Origin: an uncultured Bacilli bacterium
GTDB taxonomy: Bacteria; Bacillota_I; Bacilli_A; RF39; UBA660
DNA length: 64,000 nucleotides
Direction of reading: 5' to 3'
Assembly: GCA_934141535.1 (NCBI GenBank)
Contig: CAKPCH010000001.1
Coordinates: 62,001-126,000, forward strand
How positions within the stretch are numbered: the stretch's first letter is position 1; each line of letters opens with the position of its first letter. The translations under genes and the position numbers were made by a program. Under the pieces are notes generated by a model. That model saw nothing but the letters and a program-made list of their open reading frames with translations. It made no database searches and was not told where the DNA came from. Positions 49,910 to 58,132 of the stretch are shown in pieces.

Positions 49910-52187
49910 CTTTTAATTCTTCTTTTTCTTTTTTGTTATCATCATACCAATGTTTATTAGGATCTTTTCCTATACTTTTCTTTTCTATACTCATCCATAT
50001 TTGACTTGATATAAATAAACTTGAGAAAGTACCACATAATAGTCCTATTAAAAGTGCTATATTAAAGTTATTTATTTCATGTGAACCTAATATAATTAAA
50101 CTAACTACTGGGAATAATGTTGTTATTGTTGTTATAAGACAACGATTAATAGTTTGATTTAAACTTATATTTACTATATCTTTTAAATCATCATATTTTT
50201 TAATTTTATTTTTATATAGTAATTTTTTATTTTCTCTTATTCTATCAAATATAACTATTGTATTATTTATTGAATAACCTATTATTGAAAGTATAGCTGC
50301 AATAAACATACTATCTACTTCAAGTCTTAATAAAGCAAAGCCAATAATTACCATTAAACAATCATGTACAAGCGCTATTATAGCACTCATTCCATAACTA
50401 AATTTAAATCTTATAGTTATATAAATAATCATACCAATACATGCATATATTAAAGCTTTAATAGCATTTCTTGTAATATCTTTTTTAACTTGATTAGAAA
50501 TAGCTCCAACACTTGTAGTAGCATCATATGCTTCATTAAAATAATTTTCTACTTTAGTAGTTTCTTCATTATTTAGAACATCTTTAATAGTTATATATGC
50601 TGTTGTACTATCTATCATTTCTATTTTTTCTGTTTTATAATTTAATTCTGATAAATCTTTTTGTATATCTTTTTCATTTAATTTACTATTAGAATTAATT
50701 TCAATAGTAGATCCACCTTTAAAATCAATTCCAAAATTTAATCCTTTATTATAGATGAATATACCACTTACTATTATAATTAAACTTACTATTATAAATG
50801 TTAATTTTTTATATTTTACAAAATCAAGTTTTCTTTCTTTTTTAGATTCTTTATAATTAATAAATAATCTTGTATGTCCTTCAAAAATAGAAGTATTTAC
50901 TAATAATTTTAACATATATCTATTTAGATATACCATAACTATAAATGTTACTATAATACTTATAATTAACATAGTAGCAAATCCTTTAACGCTACTTTGA
51001 CCAAATATAAATAATATTATGGCTGCTATTAATGTAGTTATATTAGCATCTAATATTGATATAAAAGATTCTTTACTACCAAGAGAATATGCTGTTTTTA
51101 AACTTACTCCTCTTTTTAACTCTTCTTTTATACGAGCAAAACTAATTACTGCAGAGTCAACTGCCATTCCTATACCAATAACAAGAGCAGCAATTCCTTG
51201 TAAAGTAAGTCTTCCACCTATTAAATTAAATATTAATAAAGTTAAGAAAGTGTATGCTAAAATACTAACACTTGCTACTATACCACTTATATTGTATAAA
51301 GCAATTAGTAAAAGTGCGATTGCTGTTATACCAACAATACCTGCTACAAATGTTTTTGAAAGTGAATTTTCACCAAATGAAGCGCTTACAGTTTTTGAAG
51401 ATATTTCTATTAACTTAGTAGGCATACTACCACTATTTATTAAATCTACTAAATTTTGTGCTTCTTCTTTTGTGAATTTACCTTGAATAATTACGTCACT
51501 AGCAAACCCTTGTGATACTCCTGCATAAGATAAACAGTTAGAATTAGCTAAATCTCCACAAGCATGGAAACTAGATTCACCTGATTCATTAGTTTCATAA
51601 TATCCATAATACTTACCCTTGTGCTCTAATGTTGTACCTTCTTTATAATCTAACCATATAGTTATATAATTATTTTCCATTTCACTAACTTTTTTAGTTT
51701 GTTTATAAAATTCATCATAATCTTTAACACTTAAAGAAATATAATATCCTTTAGAAGCATCATATCCTACACTAGCTTTACCACTATTTAAGACATCACT
51801 ATTCATAAGTAAATTACCTTCTGTATCTCTAAATGTAAGATTAGCTGTTGTACTAATAGTTTTTCTTGCCTCATCTATATTGTCAACACCTGCCATTGTA
51901 ACACGTATATTATTACCCTCTATAGATATTTCAGGCTCACTAACTCCTAATACATTAATTCTTTTTTCTATAATTTTATATGTACTGTTAACCATATCAG
52001 TAGTAACATCTTCGTCATTAATACTATCAACTTGATATAAAACCTCAAACCCACCTTGTAAATCCAATCCATAATTTAAATTTTTGATTGAATAAAAAAC
52101 ACCTACTATTGAAATTAATAATACAAAAACCAACATTAATATTGATTTAGTTAAACTAGTTTTTTTGTTTTCTTTTTTATTTGCCAT
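49890..52187 (-). CDS. secDF: Protein translocase subunit SecDF (fused)
   Basis: Fused SecD-SecF accessory of the Sec translocon, 765 residues with twelve membrane helices. The SecD half has LNYGLDLQGGFEVLYQV, the P1 periplasmic domain and GIGMAVDSAVISFARIKEEL. The SecF half has NFGIDFKGGSTIEI and LSIIGYSINNTIVIFDRIRENK. SecDF pulls exported proteins using the proton gradient. I start at the ATG at 52187; three codons upstream is an alternative. It follows comN with a 2-base gap, as in Bacillus. Confidence 0.96.
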   Translation of the reverse strand: MANKKENKKTSLTKSILMLVFVLLISIVGVFYSIKNLNYGLDLQGGFEVLYQVDSINDEDVTTDMVNSTYKIIEKRINVLGVSEPEISIEGNNIRVTMAGVDNIDEARKTISTTANLTFRDTEGNLLMNSDVLNSGKASVGYDASKGYYISLSVKDYDEFYKQTKKVSEMENNYITIWLDYKEGTTLEHKGKYYGYYETNESGESSFHACGDLANSNCLSYAGVSQGFASDVIIQGKFTKEEAQNLVDLINSGSMPTKLIEISSKTVSASFGENSLSKTFVAGIVGITAIALLLIALYNISGIVASVSILAYTFLTLLIFNLIGGRLTLQGIAALVIGIGMAVDSAVISFARIKEELKRGVSLKTAYSLGSKESFISILDANITTLIAAIILFIFGQSSVKGFATMLIISIIVTFIVMVYLNRYMLKLLVNTSIFEGHTRLFINYKESKKERKLDFVKYKKLTFIIVSLIIIVSGIFIYNKGLNFGIDFKGGSTIEINSNSKLNEKDIQKDLSELNYKTEKIEMIDSTTAYITIKDVLNNEETTKVENYFNEAYDATTSVGAISNQVKKDITRNAIKALIYACIGMIIYITIRFKFSYGMSAIIALVHDCLMVIIGFALLRLEVDSMFIAAILSIIGYSINNTIVIFDRIRENKKLLYKNKIKKYDDLKDIVNISLNQTINRCLITTITTLFPVVSLIILGSHEINNFNIALLIGLLCGTFSSLFISSQIWMSIEKKSIGKDPNKHWYDDNKKEKEELKVKGINC

Positions 52188-52188
52188 A

Positions 52189-52476
52189 CTAATCATCTAC
52201 TTTCATATTTTCTAAATTAGGTTTTATTACTTTTTTCCTTATTTCTTCTTTTACATAATTATCAATTAAATCATTATCTAAATTTAAAATATCATCTACC
52301 ATTTGATAAAGAAGTAAATTATTTGCTTTCTCCCATTTATTAATCTTCAAATAATTCCATATATCTTCTTTCTTTATATAATCTAAATCATATTTTTTTA
52401 ACTCATTTAACTTGGTGTTTAAGGCTGGAGTAAGTCTTTCATATAACTCTTTAATACTAGAAAATTCTATATCCAT
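52189..52476 (-). CDS. comN: ComN-like post-transcriptional regulator
   Basis: A 95-residue helical protein of the ComN/YrzD (Post_transc_reg) family. It contains LYERLTPALNTKLNELKKYDLDYIKKEDIWNYL and KANNLLLYQMVDDILNLD. In Bacillus ComN acts on comE mRNA localisation and lies between spoVB and secDF, the same order as here. That supports the name and, with comEA/comEC at 0-3 kb, a competence role. The ATG has TTAGGAGGTAATTTT. Confidence 0.85.
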   Translation of the reverse strand: MDIEFSSIKELYERLTPALNTKLNELKKYDLDYIKKEDIWNYLKINKWEKANNLLLYQMVDDILNLDNDLIDNYVKEEIRKKVIKPNLENMKVDD

Positions 52477-52612
52477 AAAATTACCTCCTAATATTTTTAA
52501 TCAATACATATATATTATATATGAAAACAAATATTTTTTAAATGTTTTTTGTTAATTTTTTTAAATTTAATAGTTTGTACATTTTTTATTTATTATTGAA
52601 TAAAATTTTAAT

Positions 52613-53908
52613 ATGAAAAATAAATTTATTAAATCTACTCTAATTTTAATTATTGGAGGATTCTTTACAAAATTACTTGGAATGGTTATAAAAATAGTTT
52701 TAACACGTTTAGTTGGAACTACTGGTATTGGTCTTTATTCTATGATAATGCCTACTTTCTTACTTCTAATTAATATTTCTCAATTAGGTCTACCTACAGC
52801 TTTAAATGTCTTAATATCAAGTGATAAATATAATACCAAAAATTTAGTATTTACTTCTATTATAATATCTCTTACAATTAATTTAATTATATTTTTATTA
52901 TTACTTTTTACTAGTAATTATCTAAGTATAAATATGTTAAATGATGAAAGGCTTAGATTTGGACTACTTTCTATTGGATTTGTATTACCTTTTATTACAG
53001 TATCTAATTGTCTTAGAAGTTATTTTTTTGCTAAAGAAAGAATGTGGCCTCATGTAATTACTAATATAATAGAAGATCTAGTTAAACTAATATTAATTGT
53101 AGTTGGTTCACCATTCTTTCTTAGTAAAGGTTTTGAATACTTAGTAGCTTATATAATACTCACAAATATAGCATCAGAATTATCAAGTATAATAATATTT
53201 TTATTCTTAATACCTAATTTTAAATGCAGTAAAAAAGATCTTACTCCAAATAAAAAAAATATAAAATCTCTACTTCAAATAGCCATACCAACTACAGGTA
53301 GTAGATTAATAGGCTCTATTGGTTATTTCTTAGAACCCATTATAATAACTTATGTATTATTAAAAATAGGATATACAAATAACTTTATAGTAAATGAATA
53401 TGGAATAATAAATGGATACGTTATGCAACTGGTACTACTACCATCATTCTTTACAAGTGCTATATCACAATCCCTAATACCTTTAGTATCTAAAAATTAT
53501 ACAAATAATAATTTCAATAACATTAAAAGAAAAATAAGACAAGCAATTATTTTCTCTTGTCTTATAGGTATACCTGCTACTATTGCTTTTGAATTATTTC
53601 CAGATTTATTATTAAAATTATTATTTAATACAGATAAAGGAGTAACTTATATAAAAGTAATTGCGCCTATTTGTCTTCTTCATTATATACAATCCCCAAT
53701 ATCAAGCAGTCTTCAAGCTATGAATAAAGCACGTATCTCTATGTTAGGTACATTACTTGGTATGATAATTAGAACAGTTAGTCTATTTATATTTTCATAT
53801 CTTCATATAGGACTTTGGAGTTTAATAATTGCTACTAGTATTAATATTGTTTTTGTTACTGTTTTTGATTTTATAAATGTTAAAAGAATATTAAAAAAAT
53901 GTCATTAA
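52613..53908 (+). CDS. spoVB: SpoVB-like polysaccharide flippase
   Basis: MOP-superfamily flippase, 431 residues with about twelve membrane helices. It begins STLILIIGGFFTKLLGMVIK and contains LVGTTGIGLYSMIMPTFLL, FTSAISQSLIPLVSKNY and LLKLLFNTDKGVTYIKV, the SpoVB/stage V pattern. In Bacillus SpoVB supports spore cortex peptidoglycan precursors. The divergent comN-secDF pair is the same synteny. No clear ribosome site precedes the ATG, only an AT-rich stretch, so translation may be leaderless or weakly initiated. MurJ-like function is an alternative. Confidence 0.85.
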   Translation: MKNKFIKSTLILIIGGFFTKLLGMVIKIVLTRLVGTTGIGLYSMIMPTFLLLINISQLGLPTALNVLISSDKYNTKNLVFTSIIISLTINLIIFLLLLFTSNYLSINMLNDERLRFGLLSIGFVLPFITVSNCLRSYFFAKERMWPHVITNIIEDLVKLILIVVGSPFFLSKGFEYLVAYIILTNIASELSSIIIFLFLIPNFKCSKKDLTPNKKNIKSLLQIAIPTTGSRLIGSIGYFLEPIIITYVLLKIGYTNNFIVNEYGIINGYVMQLVLLPSFFTSAISQSLIPLVSKNYTNNNFNNIKRKIRQAIIFSCLIGIPATIAFELFPDLLLKLLFNTDKGVTYIKVIAPICLLHYIQSPISSSLQAMNKARISMLGTLLGMIIRTVSLFIFSYLHIGLWSLIIATSINIVFVTVFDFINVKRILKKCH

Positions 53909-53923
53909 CTTTGACATTTTTTT
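53893..53923 (+). terminator. Rho-independent terminator of spoVB
   Basis: AAAAATGTCA/TGACATTTTT stem with a 7-base loop and a T run; it covers the spoVB stop. Confidence 0.78.
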
Positions 53924-53962
53924 ATTGTATTTATTTTTTGATAATAATTTTAGATTAAATTT

Positions 53963-54292
53963 TTACTTTGATTCAACAACCTTTTCAAGAAAGATCTTTT
54001 CTTCAAAAGCACCACGCTTTTTCACTTTTTTATCTGCAATTGTTATGACATCGTTTAAGGCTTTGTTTTCTAAACTTGCTAATGCTCTAATTACTTCTAA
54101 CATATCAGCTAATTCTTCTACACGATCATCTCCTATTGCTTCAATTACTTCTTTGTACTCTTCATATAATTTCTTTTCTAATTCTTTTTTATATTCATTT
54201 TCATCTAATATTCTTACAAAAGGTGTTTCACCTGTTGCTTTTATTATGTTTGGTATTTTATCTCTTACTAATTTATTATATATTCTTTCCAT
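53963..54292 (-). CDS. MazG-like phosphoribosyl-ATP/NTP pyrophosphohydrolase
   Basis: A 109-residue all-helical MazG-fold protein. IYNKLVRDKIPNII is the hallmark start of this phosphoribosyl-ATP pyrophosphohydrolase-like group, with the metal-binding EEYKEVIEAI and RVEELADMLEVIRAL (ExxE..ExxD). It probably removes pyrophosphate from non-canonical nucleotides. The ATG has AAGGAGAATTAAGA. It lies between convergent spoVB and the small SOS-type gene. There is no histidine operon nearby, so a housekeeping or nucleotide-pool role is likelier than histidine synthesis. Confidence 0.86.
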   Translation of the reverse strand: MERIYNKLVRDKIPNIIKATGETPFVRILDENEYKKELEKKLYEEYKEVIEAIGDDRVEELADMLEVIRALASLENKALNDVITIADKKVKKRGAFEEKIFLEKVVESK

Positions 54293-54344
54293 TCTTAATT
54301 CTCCTTACTTAATAATTTTTTAATACGAATTGTTTATAAAAGCA

Positions 54345-54368
54345 CATAAAAATCCCTTTTATAGGGAA
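54345..54368 (-). terminator. Possible terminator of the 47-residue gene
   Basis: TCCCT/AGGGA stem followed by TTTTTATG on the minus strand just past the stop at 54371. It is short, so only moderately convincing. Confidence 0.45.
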
Positions 54369-54370
54369 TG

Positions 54371-54514
54371 TTATTTGACATTAATAGAAATATAGGAGTT
54401 TCTTATATCCTTATTTCTTTCATCATACTTTTTAGTACTTATAGAACTTATAATTGTAAATCCTAAAACCACTACTAAAAACATAACCATTCCTTTACTT
54501 TTAACTAATTCCAT
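54371..54514 (-). CDS. 47-residue LexA-controlled membrane protein (YneA-position SOS inhibitor candidate)
   Basis: A frame of 47 codons starting MELVKSKGMVMFLVVVLGF: a short cytoplasmic start, one membrane helix to about residue 22, then a charged extracytoplasmic tail (STKKYDERNKDIRNSY). Unlike YneA there is no LysM. It is divergent from lexA, where Bacillus keeps yneA. Its promoter is TTGACA-17-TATGAT with a LexA box inside the spacer. A small single-pass SOS-induced protein next to lexA fits a division inhibitor (YneA, SidA, ChiZ-like), but the activity is inferred. The ATG has GAAGGTAATAGT. Confidence 0.72.
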   Translation of the reverse strand: MELVKSKGMVMFLVVVLGFTIISSISTKKYDERNKDIRNSYISINVK

Positions 54515-54537
54515 ACTATTACCTTCTTTCTGAAATT

Positions 54538-54566
54538 ATCATATCACGAACATTTATTCGTGTCAA
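54538..54566 (-). promoter_or_regulatory. Promoter of the 47-residue gene
   Basis: Minus-strand TTGACA (54561-54566), 17-base spacer, TATGAT (54538-54543). The spacer is occupied by the LexA-like palindrome, so repressor binding would block RNA polymerase directly. Confidence 0.75.
54547..54560. promoter_or_regulatory. LexA (SOS) box
   Basis: CGAACATTTATTCG matches 12 of 14 positions of the Gram-positive SOS palindrome CGAACATATGTTCG and keeps both CGAA and TTCG half-sites. It is placed in the promoter spacer of the divergent small gene, next to lexA. Confidence 0.8.
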
Positions 54567-54584
54567 CACTTTTTTATAAAAAAT

Positions 54585-54624
54585 AAAACATTTGTTTGAC
54601 ATATGTAAATAATTATGTTAAACT
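54585..54624 (+). promoter_or_regulatory. lexA promoter with weaker second LexA-like site
   Basis: TTGACA (54596-54601), 17-base spacer, TAAACT (54619-54624) upstream of lexA. AAAACATTTGTTTG at 54585-54598 matches 10 of 14 SOS-box positions and overlaps the -35, consistent with autoregulation. Confidence 0.6.
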
Positions 54625-54646
54625 ATAAATGTTGGGAGGAATAAAA

Positions 54647-55264
54647 ATGGAGAAATTAACAAAAAGACAAAGTGATGCTCTTGATTTTATAAAATCTTAT
54701 ATAGTAGCGCACGGTTATCCACCTACTGTAAGAGAAATAGCGCAATCTATTGGTGTATCTTCACCTGCTACTGTGCAAGCACACCTTGATTGTTTAGCTA
54801 GTAAAGGATATATTAAAAAAGGTAATAATAAAAATAGAACTATAGAACTTATGGTAGATAATGAATATTTAAATAAGAATGAAGATGTTGTAGAGGTACC
54901 TTTGCTTGGTAAAATTACTGCTGGAAATCCTATTGAAGCAATTGAAAATCCAGATGAGTTCTTTTCACTTCCTGCATATTTGATTCCTAAAGATAAGGAA
55001 GTATTTACTTTACATGTTAGTGGAGATTCTATGATTAATGCTGGAATACTTGATGGAGATATAGTTATTGTAGAAAGAAGAAATACTGCTAGAAATGGTG
55101 AAATTGTTGTAGCAATGACAGAAGAAAATGAAGTTACTTTAAAAACTTTTTATAAAGAGAATGGACATTTTAGATTACAACCTGAAAATGATACTATGGA
55201 TCCATTTATATTTGATAATGTTTTTATTCTTGGTAAAGCTATAGGATTATATAGAAAAATATAA
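54647..55264 (+). CDS. lexA: LexA repressor
   Basis: SOS repressor-protease, 205 residues from the ATG at 54647, preceded by GGGAGGAATAAAA. An upstream in-frame ATG merely reads through this ribosome site. The N-terminal winged helix (KLTKRQSDALDFIKSY, TVREIAQSIGVSSPATVQAHL) is followed by the self-cleavage site Ala-Gly in KITAGNPIEA and the Ser/Lys dyad in HVSGDSMINAGI and EVTLKTF. It is divergent from the 47-residue gene. Two SOS-like boxes lie between them. Confidence 0.97.
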   Translation: MEKLTKRQSDALDFIKSYIVAHGYPPTVREIAQSIGVSSPATVQAHLDCLASKGYIKKGNNKNRTIELMVDNEYLNKNEDVVEVPLLGKITAGNPIEAIENPDEFFSLPAYLIPKDKEVFTLHVSGDSMINAGILDGDIVIVERRNTARNGEIVVAMTEENEVTLKTFYKENGHFRLQPENDTMDPFIFDNVFILGKAIGLYRKI

Positions 55265-55290
55265 GAGTTCGTTTGAACTCTTATTTTTTT
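55261..55290 (+). terminator. lexA terminator
   Basis: Perfect ATAAGAGTTC/GAACTCTTAT stem with a GTTT loop and six T; it overlaps the convergent rdgB end. Confidence 0.85.
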
Positions 55291-55865
55291 AACTCTTCTT
55301 TTATTTGTATGAGTGCTCTATATCTATGTGATACTTTATTTTTATCTAAAGAAGATGCAAGACCAAAAGTTGTATTTAAATCATCTGATAAGAATATACA
55401 ATCATATCCAAATGAAGTATCACCTAACTCTTCTTCTATTATCTTACCATATGTTTTTCCCTCTTTATAACAATAAGTATCATCTATATGATATAAAACC
55501 ATTACGCATATAAAATATGCAGACTTATCTTTATCTTTTAATTCACTTATTAATTTTTTTCTATTTAAAGCATCATCATGTTCTTTAGCATATCTAGCAC
55601 TATATACCCCAGGTTCTAGGTTGATGCCTAAACAACATAATCCACTATCATCTGCAAGAACATCATAATCCATATTATTTTCTTTTAAATAGTGACTTAC
55701 TGTACGTGCTTTTATTAAGGCATTTTCTAAGAATGTAGAACCTGTTTCTTCTATATCTTCATCATAACCAATATCTTTAAGTGTAAGTATTTCTACATTA
55801 TCAAGTATCTCTTTTATTTCTTTTACTTTATGTTTATTATTTGAAGCTAAAACTATTTTTTTCAT
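55281..55865 (-). CDS. rdgB: XTP/dITP pyrophosphatase RdgB
   Basis: House-cleaning nucleotide pyrophosphatase that removes XTP and dITP, 194 residues. It begins KKIVLASNNKHKVKEIKEIL (the SxNxxK motif). It has the acidic ETGSTFLENALIKAR, ADDSGLCC, LEPGVYSARYA and the terminal DYIFLSDD-like FGYDCIFLSDD with HRYRAL. The ATG has TAGGGAGGATAT. It lies 9 bases downstream of the nucleotidyltransferase gene on the same strand. Confidence 0.94.
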   Translation of the reverse strand: MKKIVLASNNKHKVKEIKEILDNVEILTLKDIGYDEDIEETGSTFLENALIKARTVSHYLKENNMDYDVLADDSGLCCLGINLEPGVYSARYAKEHDDALNRKKLISELKDKDKSAYFICVMVLYHIDDTYCYKEGKTYGKIIEEELGDTSFGYDCIFLSDDLNTTFGLASSLDKNKVSHRYRALIQIKEELKK

Positions 55866-55874
55866 ATATCCTCC

Positions 55875-56762
55875 CTAATATAATTTACTTGGGTATTCTT
55901 TATTTTTTATCATTTCATTTATACAATCTACTAATTCTTTTTTATCTTCTTTATAAGTAACACCATGCCATACAGCACTCGTGTCTATAACTCTTACTTT
56001 TAAAGAATCTTTTTTTATTCTTTCAAATACTACATCTGGTATTAAGTATTCACATTTTTCAAGATTATCTTTATTTTTATTAAAGAAATCTATAAAATGT
56101 TTATCTAAATAATCTATCATATCACTTCTAAAGCAAAACATATTCATTGATACTAAATCATCAAATGAACAATAAAAAGAATCGCGACCATCTAGTGGTT
56201 CTACTAGTACTTTATCATTTTCTTTAGTCATACTAGCTTCTATTAAGTTAACTAAATAATTATCTTTTTGTTCACAATATCCTCTTTTTACAGATCCATT
56301 ATCTGTTAATGTATTACCTACTCTATATCCTATCATAGCATAATCTGTTGTATCTTCTTTTAAGAAATTAGCAGCTTTAATATATGCATCTCTTCCATAA
56401 AAATCATCTGCATTTATAATAGCAAATGGTTCATTTACTACTCCTTTACAACTAAGTATTGCATGTCCTGTACCTAAAGGTTTTACTCTATCACTTGGAA
56501 GTTTAACATTATCTGGTATATTTTTTATATCTTGAAATACATATTCTACATCTATTTTTCCTTCTATTCTACTACCAATAGTACTTTTAAATATTTCATA
56601 ATTTTCTTCTTTTATTATAAAAACTACTTTTGTAAATCCAGCTTTAATAGCATCATAAATAGAATAATCTATTATAAACTCTCCATTAGGTCCTACTGGT
56701 TCTATTTGTTTTAGCCCTCCAAATCTACTTCCCATTCCTGCAGCCATAATTACTAATGTCAT
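55875..56762 (-). CDS. Sugar-phosphate nucleotidyltransferase
   Basis: A 295-residue GT-A-fold NTP-transferase. It begins LVIMAAGMGSRFGGLKQIEPVGPNG (the nucleotide-binding GxGxR...K loop) and contains PLGTGHAILSC and PFAIINADDFYG (metal Asp). It belongs to the glucose-1-phosphate/UTP-type transferases, but no single sugar or nucleotide can be assigned from the sequence. It overlaps the truB stop by 4 bases with GAGGAGGGAATTT before its ATG. Wall- or capsule-sugar activation is the likely general role. Confidence 0.87.
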   Translation of the reverse strand: MTLVIMAAGMGSRFGGLKQIEPVGPNGEFIIDYSIYDAIKAGFTKVVFIIKEENYEIFKSTIGSRIEGKIDVEYVFQDIKNIPDNVKLPSDRVKPLGTGHAILSCKGVVNEPFAIINADDFYGRDAYIKAANFLKEDTTDYAMIGYRVGNTLTDNGSVKRGYCEQKDNYLVNLIEASMTKENDKVLVEPLDGRDSFYCSFDDLVSMNMFCFRSDMIDYLDKHFIDFFNKNKDNLEKCEYLIPDVVFERIKKDSLKVRVIDTSAVWHGVTYKEDKKELVDCINEMIKNKEYPSKLY

Positions 56763-57619
56763 AAATTCCCTCCTCTTAACATTTTATATGGTTTTAAATA
56801 ATTATCTTCCTTTTCATATATAGCTATTACTTCATTATTTAGTGTAAATATTATTTTATCTTCATTATAAATATTAGGTACTTTAGCACCATTTAAAATT
56901 TTCTTTTTTATGCTTTCATCTATTTCTATTTTTTTATAATCAAATATATCTTCTATATTTATTAAGTCTGTATCTTTAATACTTGAAAGTTTACAAGATT
57001 GATCAATACTAAATCTTCCTTGTCTTGTTCTTCTTAAATCAGTCATAATACCATATGTTTCAAGAGATGTTGCAATATCTCTTATTAAACTTCTTATATA
57101 TGTACCTTTTGATACTGTGCATTTAAATGTAAATATTGTATGGTTATCTATATATTTTATATCTTCTAGTAACTCTATATCTTTTATATTTACTTCTCTT
57201 TTTGGAAGAGGTACATCTATATTTTCTCTTGCATATTCATATAATTTTTTACCATTTATTTTTATTGCTGAATATTTTGGCACTTCTTGAAGATATTTAC
57301 CTTTAAATTTATTTAATGTATTAATTATTTCATCTTTTGATTTTAAAGAAATTATATCATTTAATACATTACCTGTATTATCTAGAGTATCTGTTTGTAT
57401 TCCTAAAGTTGCGCATGCTTCATACTCTTTATCATTACTTGTTAAAATATCAACCAGTTTTGTAGCACTCCCAACACATACTATAAGTACTCCTGTAGCA
57501 AGTGGATCAAGTGTACCTGTATGACCTACTTTTCTAGTCTTAAATTTCTTTTGTATTTCATTTACTACATCTCTGCTTGTAACACCTTTTGGTTTATCTA
57601 TTATAAATATACCATTCAT
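56759..57619 (-). CDS. truB: tRNA pseudouridine-55 synthase TruB
   Basis: Isomerises U55 in the tRNA T-loop, 286 residues from the ATG at 57619 (MNGIFIIDKPKGVTSRDVV), with AGGTGGTAAG upstream. The catalytic motif VGHTGTLDPLATGVLIVCVG contains the nucleophile Asp. VPKYSAIKINGKKLYEYAR, VSKGTYIRSLIRDI and a short PUA-like C-terminal domain follow. The longer frame to 57664 has no ribosome site. Confidence 0.95.
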   Translation of the reverse strand: MNGIFIIDKPKGVTSRDVVNEIQKKFKTRKVGHTGTLDPLATGVLIVCVGSATKLVDILTSNDKEYEACATLGIQTDTLDNTGNVLNDIISLKSKDEIINTLNKFKGKYLQEVPKYSAIKINGKKLYEYARENIDVPLPKREVNIKDIELLEDIKYIDNHTIFTFKCTVSKGTYIRSLIRDIATSLETYGIMTDLRRTRQGRFSIDQSCKLSSIKDTDLINIEDIFDYKKIEIDESIKKKILNGAKVPNIYNEDKIIFTLNNEVIAIYEKEDNYLKPYKMLRGGNL

Positions 57620-57679
57620 CTTACCACCTATATTCATTATACAAAAGAAGTTTTCTATAGTCAAATAAAAAGAAAGTTT

Positions 57680-58084
57680 TTATCTAACTTTCTTCTTTTC
57701 ACTATCAAATAAAATTATATTGTTTATATCGTTTCTATCTAAATAATATTTATCATTTCCTTTTATATTTAGTATTTCATTAAGTGGTATTATTATATAA
57801 TCTTCTTCACTAGAAGATATTACATCTAAATCAAAAGTTAAAAACTGTTCCTTAGTTAATATTAGTTTATTATTAATAACATTATAATATTTTTTTGTTT
57901 CTTTTATTAATTGATTTTTACCTATATTTACTATTTCTGTATCACTTATAAATTCACGTGCTACACAAGTATTTTTAGTTTTTTTATTAAAAATATAATT
58001 AACATTACTATTTTTATCTATTACTAGAATTCCAAGAGGTATTTCTTCAAATGATTCATAACTTCTTAATATTTTATCTTGCAT
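57680..58084 (-). CDS. Unknown small protein, PAS-like start
   Basis: A 134-residue soluble protein. The start YESFEEIPLGILVIDKNSNVNYIFN resembles the first strands and helix of a PAS domain, but the later strands are not clear enough to call it. There are no kinase, HTH or membrane features. The ATG at 58084 has GGGTGATATA. A longer TTG start overlaps that site. It lies between polA and truB on the same strand. I do not recognise a function. Confidence 0.68.
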   Translation of the reverse strand: MQDKILRSYESFEEIPLGILVIDKNSNVNYIFNKKTKNTCVAREFISDTEIVNIGKNQLIKETKKYYNVINNKLILTKEQFLTFDLDVISSSEEDYIIIPLNEILNIKGNDKYYLDRNDINNIILFDSEKKKVR

Positions 58085-58132
58085 TATATCACCCAACAAG
58101 TATTATAACAATTTTTTTAAATTTGTCAATTT

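Noticed and set aside
51019..51486. 155-codon plus frame inside secDF
   Set aside because: Lies wholly antisense to a certain gene and has no ribosome site or domain.
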